Source: Streptomyces sp. LHD-70
GTDB taxonomy: Bacteria > Actinomycetota > Actinomycetes > Streptomycetales > Streptomycetaceae
Direction of reading: 5' to 3'
Length of the DNA: 64,000 nucleotides
Assembly: GCF_031157275.1 (NCBI RefSeq)
Contig: NZ_JAVIFW010000015.1
Location: 62,001 to 126,000 of the forward strand
The first letter of the stretch is position 1. Every line of letters starts with the position of its first letter. Made by a program: the position numbers and the translations under genes. The notes under the pieces were generated by a model. The model did not search any database and was not told the DNA's origin. It was given only the letters and a program-made list of their open reading frames with translations. This document shows positions 43,424-51,647 of the stretch, piece after piece.

Positions 43424-44430
43424 CCTGGGGTCCTCCCGGTGGCCAACGACGTGTGTGTACGCAGGAGTTGGCGGAACTGCTGGAGCGGGGTGGGCGCGAG
43501 GGTGCGGTTGCCGCGGGAGAACCGCCGCTCGACGTAGAACTGGCCGATCGTGAGGACGGTGGTGACGGCGAGGTACCAGACGCTCGCGACAATGAGGAGC
43601 GGGATCGTCTGGAAGTTGCGTGCGTACAGGATCTGCGCGGAGTAGAGGAGATCCGGCACGGCGAGCACGCTCACCAGGGCTGTGGTCTTGAGCATGCCGA
43701 TGGTCTCGTTGCCCGTCGGCGGGATGATGACGCGCATGGCCTGCGGCAGGATCACCCGCCACATGGTCTGCACCTTCGTCAGCCCGAGCGCCCCGGCCGC
43801 CTCGCCCTGACCGTGGTCGACGGACTGGACGCCGGCCCGCACGATCTCCGACATGTACGCGGCCTCGTTGAGCCCGAGTCCGAGGAGAGCCGCCAGCATC
43901 GGCGTGATGAGTTGGTTGGCGTCAAGCGAGACACCCGGGATCCCGAACGTCAACTGCGGGTACAGCGCTGCCAAGTTGTACCAGAACAGCAGTTGGACGA
44001 GCACGGGTGTGCCGCGGAAGAAGGAGACGTACAGGAAGGCCGCCGACCGCACGACCGGGTTGGCGGAGAGCCGCATCACCGCGAGCACGACACCGAGGAC
44101 GATGCCGATGGCCATGCAGATCGCGGTGAGTTCGAGGGTGACGAGCAGGCCTTTGCCGATCGACACATCGCGCAGGTAGGTGTTCACGACGTCCCAGCCG
44201 AACCGGGGATTGGTAAACACGGAGCGCAAGGTCGCCGCGGCGATGAGGAGGAGGACGATCGCGGTCACCCAGCGACCGGGGTGCCGCTTGGACACGACGG
44301 TGAGGCCGTCGGCCGGCACGCCCTCGGACCGTCCGGGCCGACCGGCTGTGCCGTCGGCGAGGAGTTGCGGCGCCGACGGCTCGGCGTCGTGTGCGGATCT
44401 GCGCTCCGGACGAGCGGTGAAGCCGGTCAT
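43420..44430 (-). CDS. Polar amino acid ABC transporter permease
   Basis: 336 residues. After a ~45-residue cytoplasmic extension, membrane segments follow, with the PAAT permease motifs FFRGTPVLVQLLFWYNLAAL, GLGLNEAAYMSEIVRAGVQS and the EAA-type loop GQGEAAGALGLTKVQTMWRV ILPQAMR. It is a single permease probably acting as homodimer. Part of the SBP-permease-ATPase set; the N-terminal extension is longer than usual for GlnP/HisM. Confidence 0.92.
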   Translation of the reverse strand: MTGFTARPERRSAHDAEPSAPQLLADGTAGRPGRSEGVPADGLTVVSKRHPGRWVTAIVLLLIAAATLRSVFTNPRFGWDVVNTYLRDVSIGKGLLVTLELTAICMAIGIVLGVVLAVMRLSANPVVRSAAFLYVSFFRGTPVLVQLLFWYNLAALYPQLTFGIPGVSLDANQLITPMLAALLGLGLNEAAYMSEIVRAGVQSVDHGQGEAAGALGLTKVQTMWRVILPQAMRVIIPPTGNETIGMLKTTALVSVLAVPDLLYSAQILYARNFQTIPLLIVASVWYLAVTTVLTIGQFYVERRFSRGNRTLAPTPLQQFRQLLRTHTSLATGRTPG

Positions 44431-44431
44431 G

Positions 44432-45355
44432 TCAGCTCCCGCCCTTGATGCGTGAGGCCCCCGAGATCTGCCACTTCTTCATGAGCGCGTCCATCGTGCC
44501 GTCGGACAGGATCGCCTTGACCGCGGCCTCCAGAGCCGGCTTGAGGGGTGAGTTCTTGGGGACGGCGAGGCCGTAGCGGTCGGGTGCGTAAAGCGGCCCG
44601 TCGACGAGTTCGAACTTGCCGCCCGACGCCTCTGCCTGCATGGCGAGGGAGATCGTGTCGGCCATGACGGCGTCGACGCGGCCGCTGACGACCGCGAGGT
44701 TCGCGCCGTCCTGGGACGGGAACAGCTCGATCGCGACTGGCTTCCTGCCCGCCTCCGCGCAGGACTTGGAGATCTCGGGGAGCTGGCTGAGCCCCTGCAC
44801 CGACCCCTTCTGCGCGGAAACGGCGTGTCCGCACAGGGACTTCGGCGCCATCTTCAGCCCGAGCGGGTTGCCGGTCTTGACCGCGATTCCGGTGCCGCCC
44901 CGCAGATACGTCACGAAGTCGACGGTCTTGGCACGCTCCGGGGTGACCGAGAACGCGGAGGCCCCGATGTCGTACTTCTTGGCGGCGAGGCCCGGGAGGA
45001 TGCTGTCGAAGCCGGCGTTGACGTGTCGGACCTTCAGGCCGAGCTTGGCTCCCAGGACGTCGGTGAGGTCGATGTCGAAGCCGGTGATCGTCTTGTTGTC
45101 GGTGTCGAAATACTCGAAGGGGCGGTAGGAGGCATCGCTCGCCACCACGAGCGTGCCCTTGGTCTTCACCTCCGCGGGGAGCAGGGCGGCGGCCGCCTCG
45201 TCGACTTCGACCTCGGGCACGGTGGCCGCCGGGTTCTTGGCTTTCGGGGCGGCGCCGTCCCCTTCCGCCGATGCGTCGGTACAGCCGGCGGTGGTCAGGA
45301 GGGCGACGAGCGTCAGCCCGACGGTCAGAGCGGGGAGCCGGATCGATTGGCGCAT
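44432..45355 (-). CDS. Polar amino acid ABC transporter substrate-binding lipoprotein
   Basis: 307 residues starting MRQSIRLPALTVGLTLVALL with lipobox TAGC (Cys25). The SBP_bac_3 fold shows SDASYRPFEYFDTDNKTITG FDID, DSILPGLAAKKYDIGAS, TPERAKTVDFVTYLRGGTGI, VSAQKGSVQG and VDAVMADTISLAMQAE. It captures a zwitterionic or amino-acid-like ligand outside the membrane. The operon (Rieske oxygenase, sarcosine-oxidase-like enzyme) suggests an N-methylated or betaine-type ligand; this is inference. Confidence 0.93.
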   Translation of the reverse strand: MRQSIRLPALTVGLTLVALLTTAGCTDASAEGDGAAPKAKNPAATVPEVEVDEAAAALLPAEVKTKGTLVVASDASYRPFEYFDTDNKTITGFDIDLTDVLGAKLGLKVRHVNAGFDSILPGLAAKKYDIGASAFSVTPERAKTVDFVTYLRGGTGIAVKTGNPLGLKMAPKSLCGHAVSAQKGSVQGLSQLPEISKSCAEAGRKPVAIELFPSQDGANLAVVSGRVDAVMADTISLAMQAEASGGKFELVDGPLYAPDRYGLAVPKNSPLKPALEAAVKAILSDGTMDALMKKWQISGASRIKGGS

Positions 45356-45472
45356 GGATGTGCCTTTCCGGTGCAGTGAGAGGGCGTGCTTCGGAGCGGC
45401 TGAGGGTGGGGTGCGGCCGTGGCAGGGCCGGCCTGGGCGAGGTCGGCCCGCCTTGGGCGGGGCCGGGTCGAG

Positions 45473-46549
45473 TCAGCGGCCGGTGGCGCCGGACGTGCCG
45501 GGCGTGGTGTCGGCCGCGAGGTGGTACAGGGTGTCGCCGAGGTCCACGAGGGGTGGCCTGCGGGCGATGGCGACGATGCCGTCACGGTGTGCGAGGACGG
45601 GCGCGGGGGAGCGGTCGAGTTCCTCGACGGGGTGGACACGGCCGATCAGTTCGCCCGCCTTGACCTCGTCGCCGAGGCGAGCGACGGGCTCGAACAGGCC
45701 GCGCAGCGGGGTGTGGACGGCGCCGTCCACGAGCAGATCGATCCAACGAGTGGGCGCGGCGGCCGGTGTGCCGGCAGGCGCGTCGAGAATGCCGGCGGCG
45801 GCCAGCACGCGGCGCAGCCCGTGGACGGCGTCGCCGACGACCGGTGGGGTCACCTCGCCGCCGCCGTCCAGCTCGGTGGAGATCATCGGGACCCCGGCGT
45901 CGTCGGCCGCGGTCGAGAAGGAACCGGGCTCGAATCGCGCAGGGACGACGGCCGACCAGGCGAGCCCCATCGCCTCGGTCATCCGCCGCTTGGCGTCCCA
46001 CGCCCGGGAGTTGGGCCCCGAGTAGACGAACGCCGACGGCACGTAGTGCGTGGTGGACCCGCCCGAGTGGAGGTCGAGTGCCAGGTCGGCGTGGGGGAGG
46101 AGTTCGGTGACGACGGCGTGGGCGATCTGGGCGGTGGGGCCGCCGCGCGCGTTGCCCGGGTAGACGCGGTTGAGATTCTGACCGTCGAGCGGCGAGACAC
46201 GGCCGGCCGCTCGTACGGCCGGAAGGTTCAGGGCGGGCAGGACGATGATCCGGCCGTTCACCTGCGCGGGATCCACCTCCCGCAGCAGTCGGTGGAGGAC
46301 CACCTGGCCCTCGTACTCGTCGCCGTGCGTGCCCGCGACGAGCAGTGCCGTGGGGCCGGGCCCGCCGGAGAGCACGGCGACCGGCACGGGGATGACTCCG
46401 GCATCGTGACGGTTGTCGGAGTGCGTGAGGTGGAGGGCGCCGATCTGACGGCCCTGGGCGCCGAGGTCGATGCCCTGTAGTGCGGCACGGCGTCCACGTC
46501 CTTCTGCCACCGGGGTGCTCGGTCTGCCGCCGGCGCTGTCGGCCGTCAC
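45473..46549 (-). CDS. Succinylglutamate desuccinylase/aspartoacylase-family deacylase
   Basis: 358 residues with the zinc carboxypeptidase-like motifs GTHGDEYEGQVVLHRLL (HxxE zinc pair), GQNLNRVYPGN and ALDLHSGGSTTHYVPSAFVY (third ligand His), and a C-terminal beta domain (LIGRVHPVEELD). The subgroup includes DoeB-type N-acetyl-diaminobutyrate deacetylases and AstE. It would remove an acyl group from an amino acid. No ectoine genes are present, so the DoeB role is not supported. It lies between the Rieske oxygenase and the SBP. Confidence 0.85.
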   Translation of the reverse strand: MTADSAGGRPSTPVAEGRGRRAALQGIDLGAQGRQIGALHLTHSDNRHDAGVIPVPVAVLSGGPGPTALLVAGTHGDEYEGQVVLHRLLREVDPAQVNGRIIVLPALNLPAVRAAGRVSPLDGQNLNRVYPGNARGGPTAQIAHAVVTELLPHADLALDLHSGGSTTHYVPSAFVYSGPNSRAWDAKRRMTEAMGLAWSAVVPARFEPGSFSTAADDAGVPMISTELDGGGEVTPPVVGDAVHGLRRVLAAAGILDAPAGTPAAAPTRWIDLLVDGAVHTPLRGLFEPVARLGDEVKAGELIGRVHPVEELDRSPAPVLAHRDGIVAIARRPPLVDLGDTLYHLAADTTPGTSGATGR

Positions 46550-46554
46550 CGCGA

Positions 46555-47622
46555 TCAGCCCCCCACCGGGTCGGCCACGGCCCGCGGGGCCTTGAAGGCC
46601 CGGTCCGTCCGCGTGGCGTCGGCCTGCTCCTCGGCAAGCAACCGGGCAAGGATACGGCGGGCTTTGGCGACCCCGGCGTCCTGGCCGATGAGCACGTCGT
46701 GCTCGCCCGCCGCCCGCTCCCGCATACCGGCCTCCTGCCCGCGCAGCGCGTCGGCGTCCTCGCGCAGCACGGTCTCGAGCCCCGTCTCCAGCTCCCTGGT
46801 GACCCAGTCGGCGTCGACGGCGAAGTTCCGGCTGAACGCGTAGTAGTACCAGGTGGTCCTCTCGTCGATCGGGGTGATCCCGTTGAGGACCTTGATGAGA
46901 TGGCCCTCCTCACGTGGGCGCCCCCGAGCGGTGATGCCGGAGTGCAGTACGTGGTAGCTCGGGACGTGGAACTCGGTGGCATGGAACCGGTCGTAGAGCC
47001 CCTCGGTACTCATGGTGCGCGCGTACAGAGGCGGCGCCTCGACGCCGGGCATGAGCCGGTCCACGGTGACGACCCGGCCGTCGACCTCGACGGTGATGCC
47101 GTGTTCGTAGATGTAGTCGTCGCCGACGGTCGACTTGTGCAGGAACGACTCGTGGGTGAGATCGAGCAGATTGTCGTGGATGAGGTCGTGCCGGCACTCG
47201 AAGAGCATGGTGTGGATGACGGTGGCCCAACGGGGGTCGCTCATCCAGTGGGTGTCCGGTACGAGGTTCCGGTCGGCGAGGTCGGCGTCGCCGGTCCAGA
47301 CCCAGATCCATCCGTCCTTCTCGACGACCGGGTAGCTGCGCACGCGGGCGCGGCTGGGGACAGCCGACTGGGCGGGCACGCGCGTGCAGACGCCGTCGGG
47401 CCCGTACGCGAAGCCGTGGTAACCGCACTCGATGGAGTCCCCGACCGTGCGGCCGGCGGAGAGCGGATAGGCGCGGTGGGCGCAGCGGTCGGCCAGCGCT
47501 ACGGCGGTGCCGTCGGTGGTGCGGTAGAGGACGAGGGGCTGCTCGCAGATGATGCGGCGTACAGGCTTGCCGGTCACCTCGGTGGACCATGCGGCGACGT
47601 ACCAAGTGTTCAGGACAAACAC
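46555..47622 (-). CDS. Rieske non-haem iron oxygenase (VanA-like demethylase type)
   Basis: 355 residues from GTG 47622 with GGAGG at 47632-47636. The Rieske centre is CAHRAYPLS (Cys47, His49) and ECGYHGF (Cys66, His69). The catalytic iron site shows DNLLDLTHESFLH (His156, His162). The N terminus FVLNTWYVAAWSTEVTG is typical of vanillate O-demethylase oxygenase and related demethylases. It likely hydroxylates an N- or O-methyl group with electrons from the reductase at 41105. First gene of the leftward operon; a 28-bp palindrome sits in its promoter. Confidence 0.92.
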   Translation of the reverse strand: MFVLNTWYVAAWSTEVTGKPVRRIICEQPLVLYRTTDGTAVALADRCAHRAYPLSAGRTVGDSIECGYHGFAYGPDGVCTRVPAQSAVPSRARVRSYPVVEKDGWIWVWTGDADLADRNLVPDTHWMSDPRWATVIHTMLFECRHDLIHDNLLDLTHESFLHKSTVGDDYIYEHGITVEVDGRVVTVDRLMPGVEAPPLYARTMSTEGLYDRFHATEFHVPSYHVLHSGITARGRPREEGHLIKVLNGITPIDERTTWYYYAFSRNFAVDADWVTRELETGLETVLREDADALRGQEAGMRERAAGEHDVLIGQDAGVAKARRILARLLAEEQADATRTDRAFKAPRAVADPVGG

Positions 47623-47644
47623 GATCGAAGCCTCCTTGGATGCA

Positions 47645-47672
47645 GTGGATGCACTGTATACAGTGCATCCAC
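47645..47672. promoter_or_regulatory. Perfect 28-bp palindromic operator (GntR/FCD type)
   Basis: GTGGATGCACTGTA at 47645-47658 is followed immediately by its exact reverse complement to 47672. It lies in the 116-base spacer between the divergent Rieske gene (start 47622) and the GntR gene (start 47739), 23 bases from the former, ideal for control of both. The core TGTATACA resembles FadR-type GntR sites. Confidence 0.9.
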
Positions 47673-47738
47673 GAGAGACAATGGGTCTGTGGGGATGGTT
47701 TTCTTCCCCCGGATGGACAGCAGGGACGGAGACGGAAC

Positions 47739-48434
47739 GTGAAGCCATTGCGGAGCGACCCAAGGGACGCGCGACCCCTGGGGGTACGCGTCTACGAACG
47801 CCTCCGCGACGAGATCGTCTCGGGCGCGATGGAGGCCGACGCGCCGCTGGTCCAGGAGCAGTTGGCCGAGCGTCTCGGCGTCTCACGCACCCCGCTCCGC
47901 GACGCGCTGAACCGCCTCGCCCACGAGGACCTGGTCACGTGGATGCCGGGCAGCGGATACATCGTCAATGCCCTGAAACCGGACGACATCGCCGAGGTCT
48001 ACCAGGTACGCCAGTCCCTGGAGACCCTGGCCCTTCGGCTGGCCTGCGGCAAACACGAGCGCGCCCAACTCTCGCGGCTCGTCGCCCTGATCGAGGACAT
48101 GGCGGCGTCCGACCCGCTCGATGCGGTCGCCCAGTTCGAACTCAACCGAAGCTTCCACATGGCCCTCATCGAGCCATGCGGGAACACGCTTCTGCTTCGC
48201 ATGATCGACACCCTCTGGGACCACCCGTTCAACCGCCGGATCACGCGCTCGTACGTCGACGATGCGGGCAACGTCCCGCTCATGGTCACCGAACATCGGG
48301 CGATGTTCGAGGCAGCCCGCACAGGCGACGAGGACCTCCTCGTCCGCCTGGCCACGAAGCACATGTACACGGGCTACCGGGCAACCCTGCCGGAGGACAG
48401 CGAAGTGGAACTGCTGCACGGAGAAGGGCCGTAG
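47739..48434 (+). CDS. GntR-family regulator, FCD/FadR subgroup
   Basis: 231 residues from GTG 47739 (VKPLRSDPRDARPLGVRVYE). The winged HTH is at residues ~16-70 (DEIVSGAMEADAPLVQEQLA, LGVSRTPLRDALNRLAHEDL). The FCD effector domain follows (YQVRQSLETLALRLA, FELNRSFHMALIEPCGN, MVTEHRAMFEAARTGDED) with Asp/His residues typical of metal-assisted carboxylate binding. It is divergent from the Rieske/ABC operon and most likely represses it through the adjacent palindrome. Confidence 0.92.
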   Translation: MKPLRSDPRDARPLGVRVYERLRDEIVSGAMEADAPLVQEQLAERLGVSRTPLRDALNRLAHEDLVTWMPGSGYIVNALKPDDIAEVYQVRQSLETLALRLACGKHERAQLSRLVALIEDMAASDPLDAVAQFELNRSFHMALIEPCGNTLLLRMIDTLWDHPFNRRITRSYVDDAGNVPLMVTEHRAMFEAARTGDEDLLVRLATKHMYTGYRATLPEDSEVELLHGEGP

Positions 48435-48610
48435 GGGGACGCCGGTGCTCGGTCGGTAGCGCCCCGTCGATGGCGGCTGCCTGCCGACCGTTCAACCACA
48501 CCTCCGACGAACTGCCCGTCATCCGAGGGATGTTCCTGCGCACTCGGATCCGTGGCGGTGCCGTGGGTCAGTTGGCCGTGTGCACTTTGGCTAACGGACC
48601 CGATCGGCCG

Positions 48611-48790
48611 TCACTTCTTCTTCAGCTCCTCGGCGAGCATCACAAGGATGCCGCTGGGACCGCGGACGTACGTGAGCTTGTAGACATCCTCATAGGTCGC
48701 CACACCGCGAAGCGGACGGCATCCGTGCTTTGCGGCTGCGTCAAGGGCTTTGTCGATGTCGTCGGCCCCGATGCATCTGGCCGAAGCTCC
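48611..48790 (-). pseudogene. VOC/glyoxalase-fold protein, C-terminal remnant
   Basis: Leftward, ADDIDKALDAAAKHGCRPLR, GVATYEDVYKLTYVRGPSGI and LVMLAEELKKK end at a stop at 48613-48611, the last third of a vicinal-oxygen-chelate protein with the usual RGPxGIxVxLAEEL end. The N-terminal repeats are missing and upstream sequence does not continue the family. The rest of 48435-48877 shows nothing else. Confidence 0.65.
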
Positions 48791-48877
48791 GTACGAACAT
48801 CTGGGTACTGCGTGACCGGAGCGCCCTGACGATGGAGGTGCATCCTCGCCCTGCTCAGTGGCGAAGACGTTGAGGCC

Positions 48878-50347
48878 TCACAGACATGCTGCCGGAGCAA
48901 TCGTCGGCAGCAAAGGCCACGCAGTCTTGGGCACGAGTGCCTCGACGGCGGCGCCTACGCGGAAGACGGCTGTCTCGTCCAGCGGGTGGCCCACGATCTG
49001 GACCCCGGTCGGGACGCCATTGCCGGCGACGCCGCTGGGGACGGCGAGCACCGGGCAGCGGTTGGCGACGTTGAACGGGCTGGTCAGGTGCCCCTCCCAG
49101 TAGTGGTCGAGGTGGCGGTCGCCGACGTTCAGGCCGTCGAGGTAGTCGCCGTCCGCGTCGAGCGCCGTCACGGCGTTGGTCGGGCAGAGCAGCACGTCCA
49201 CGTCCGCCATCGCGGTGGCCAACTCCCGTTGCAGCGCCGCGTCCAGGGCGAGCGACTCGACCAGTCCGACGTCCTCGGCGGCCCGGCGGGCGTCGGTGAT
49301 GAAGCGTTGCGCGTACGGCGCGAGGGACGCCGCGTCTCCGCACTCGCGCTCCATAGCCGGGCCCAGGATCTGGCCGAAGTGGACGAAGATCGTGCGCCTG
49401 ATCCGGCTCGACGTCCAGGGCAGGTCGACCGGTACGACGGTGGCGCCGGCCTGTTCGAGGCGGGCGGCGACGTCGAGTGTGGCGGCCTCGACCTCGGCCG
49501 CCACCGGGAAGTCGCCCAGCCGCACCGAGAGGCCGACCCGGACGCCCCGCACCGCCGCCACCGGGTCCTCGGGCAGCTCGACCGGCACGCCGTGCAGCCC
49601 CCAGGAGGCGTGATCCGCCGGGTGCAGGCCGGACATGACGGCGGCGAGCAGGGCGGTGTCGGCAACGGTTCGGCCCATCGGGCCGTCGCCGCGGTACCAG
49701 TCCGCGCTGAGCGGCGGCAGTCCGGGGATCCGGCCGTACGGAGCCTTGTAGCCGACCGTGCCGGTGAAGGCGGCGGGCACCCGGGTCGACCCGGCGATGT
49801 CGGAGGCCGTCGCAAGGGTCGTCATCCCGGCAGCGAGCGCAGCACCCGCGCCGCCGGAGGAACCGCCCGGGGTGGCCGACAGGTTCCACGGGTTCCGGGT
49901 CACGCCCCACATCGGGCTGTGCGTCACGGTGGCGCAGCTGAACTCGGGCGAGGTGGTGCGGGCGTGGATGACGCCGCCCGCCTGCCGGACCCGCTCCACG
50001 ACGGGGTGGTCGGCGTCGCTGATCCGCCCGGCATGCGCCGCGAGACCCTGCTCGATACGGCGGCCGGCCAGGTTGTGCTTCTCCTTGGAGGCGACCGGGA
50101 CGCCGAGGAGCGGGGCCGTCGGCGATCCGTCCCGAGCGGCGTCCAGGTATGCCGTGGCCGCCTTCTCGGCGAGCGTGCGGGCCTCGTCGGCGAAGGTCTC
50201 GGTGAACGCGTTGATCCCGGTCCCGCGGTCGCCGTTGACGCGCTCCGCCTGGGCGGTCACGGCGTCGAGCAGCTCGACCGGCGACAGCTCCAGGCTGCGG
50301 AAGGCGCGCAGCGCCGTGACCGCGTCGAGGTGGGCGAGGTCGCTCAT
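48878..50347 (-). CDS. Amidase (amidase signature family)
   Basis: 489 residues from ATG 50347, whose first base-pairs overlap the upstream stop (ATGA). The Ser-cisSer-Lys triad is intact: VASKEKHN (Lys88), TPGGSSGGAGAAL (Ser163/164) and ASDIAGSTRVPAAF (Ser187). Family members hydrolyse amides of carboxylic acids or amino acids. In the same operon as an N-carbamoyl-amino-acid hydrolase, it may open or finish breakdown of a ureido or amide nitrogen source. The last gene of its operon. Confidence 0.92.
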   Translation of the reverse strand: MSDLAHLDAVTALRAFRSLELSPVELLDAVTAQAERVNGDRGTGINAFTETFADEARTLAEKAATAYLDAARDGSPTAPLLGVPVASKEKHNLAGRRIEQGLAAHAGRISDADHPVVERVRQAGGVIHARTTSPEFSCATVTHSPMWGVTRNPWNLSATPGGSSGGAGAALAAGMTTLATASDIAGSTRVPAAFTGTVGYKAPYGRIPGLPPLSADWYRGDGPMGRTVADTALLAAVMSGLHPADHASWGLHGVPVELPEDPVAAVRGVRVGLSVRLGDFPVAAEVEAATLDVAARLEQAGATVVPVDLPWTSSRIRRTIFVHFGQILGPAMERECGDAASLAPYAQRFITDARRAAEDVGLVESLALDAALQRELATAMADVDVLLCPTNAVTALDADGDYLDGLNVGDRHLDHYWEGHLTSPFNVANRCPVLAVPSGVAGNGVPTGVQIVGHPLDETAVFRVGAAVEALVPKTAWPLLPTIAPAACL

Positions 50348-51615
50348 CGGGTGCCTCCCTGCGCCGCGCGCTGCTCGGTGACCTCGTCGAGCCCGCCGCC
50401 GAGGAGTTCCCAAGTGGCCTCGGTCAGGGCGTCCACGCCGACGGCCATCTGCGCGTCGCTGGTCAGCTCGCGCTCGCAGTGGCTCACCCCGTCGATGGAG
50501 GGGATGAACATCATCAGGGCAGGCACGATCCGGTTCATGGGCACCGAGTCGTGGCCCGCCATGGTGTTGACCCGCCGCACACCGATGCCGAGCCCGGCCG
50601 CGGCCTTCTCCGTGATCTGCAAGCTGCGCTCGGGGAAGCTCTGCACGGGCCGTACGTCGAAGTCCCGTACCTCGATGGCAAGTTGGTGCTCGCGGGCGAC
50701 ATCCGCGATGCGCTCGAGGAGCAGCGCGCGAGCCTTTTCGACGATCGCCGGTGAGGAGGCCCGGAGGTCGGCGACCAGGTGGACCCTCCGGGGGACGACG
50801 ATCGGGGAGTTCGGCTCCAGGGTGAGGTAGCCGACCGACGAGACGATCGACTCCGGCTCGAACTCGCCGGTCACGTCGTGTACCAGGCCGATCACGCGGG
50901 CTGCGGCGACCAGGGCGTCGCGCCGGTCGGCCATCGCGGTCGCGCCGGTGTGGGACTGCTCGCCGAGCACCTCGACGTCCAGCTTCTGCGTGTACCAGCT
51001 GTGGTCCACGGCGCCGATCGCGATGCCCTCGCGCTCCAGTACGCGGCCCTGCTCGATGTGGATCTCGGCGTACGCGACCGGGGTGGGGCGAGGGTCGGAG
51101 CCGCGGTAGCCGATGGCGTCGAGCGCCTCGGCGACGGTGACGCCTTCCAGGTCTGTGACGGCCAGCATCGCCTGCTCGTCCATGAGCCCGGCGAACACCG
51201 AACTCCCCATGATCGAGGGGGCGAACCGGCCGCCCTCCTCGTTGAACCAGTCGACGACGGCGAGGTTGTACTTCGGCGCCTCCTCGCCCTGTGCGACCCG
51301 CCGCGCCAGCCGGTCCGCGGCGTGCAGGGCCGCGATCACGCCGTACGCACCGTCGAACCGGCCGCCGCGCGGCTGGCTGTCCAGGTGCGAGCCGACGAGC
51401 ACGTAGTCGGCGCCCGGATGCCACTCGACCAAGGCGAACATGTTGCCGATCGAGTCGACCCGTACGGGCCAGCCCCGCTCGGCGGCGAACGCGGCGAACC
51501 AGTCCCGCATCTCCTTGTCCTCGGGCGTGGCCGCCTGCCGTTCGACACCCCCGGCGGGGGTCGCGCCGATCGCGGCCACGTGGTGGAAGTCGGTCAGGAA
51601 TGTCTCTGCGCTCAT
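50344..51615 (-). CDS. M20-type Zn hydrolase: N-carbamoyl-L-amino acid hydrolase/allantoate amidohydrolase-like
   Basis: 423 residues from ATG 51615 with GGAGG upstream. Binuclear metal motifs are VLVGSHLDSQPRGGRFDGAY (His, Asp), VDWFNEEGGRFAPSIMGS (Glu pair), AYAEIHIEQGRVLEREG (His) and AGHDSVPMNR (His). The group covers HyuC, AllC and beta-ureidopropionase and releases ammonia and CO2 from carbamoyl groups. The amidase overlap and MHS-type transporter suggest a salvage unit for a ureido compound. Confidence 0.92.
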   Translation of the reverse strand: MSAETFLTDFHHVAAIGATPAGGVERQAATPEDKEMRDWFAAFAAERGWPVRVDSIGNMFALVEWHPGADYVLVGSHLDSQPRGGRFDGAYGVIAALHAADRLARRVAQGEEAPKYNLAVVDWFNEEGGRFAPSIMGSSVFAGLMDEQAMLAVTDLEGVTVAEALDAIGYRGSDPRPTPVAYAEIHIEQGRVLEREGIAIGAVDHSWYTQKLDVEVLGEQSHTGATAMADRRDALVAAARVIGLVHDVTGEFEPESIVSSVGYLTLEPNSPIVVPRRVHLVADLRASSPAIVEKARALLLERIADVAREHQLAIEVRDFDVRPVQSFPERSLQITEKAAAGLGIGVRRVNTMAGHDSVPMNRIVPALMMFIPSIDGVSHCERELTSDAQMAVGVDALTEATWELLGGGLDEVTEQRAAQGGTR

Positions 51616-51647
51616 GGCGCTGTCCTCCAACGGGTGGTGACGGTCGG

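Noticed and set aside
45473..46549. Ectoine-degradation gene doeB
   Set aside because: The deacylase resembles DoeB, but no doeA, doeC, doeD or ectoine transporter is present, so only the family name is given.
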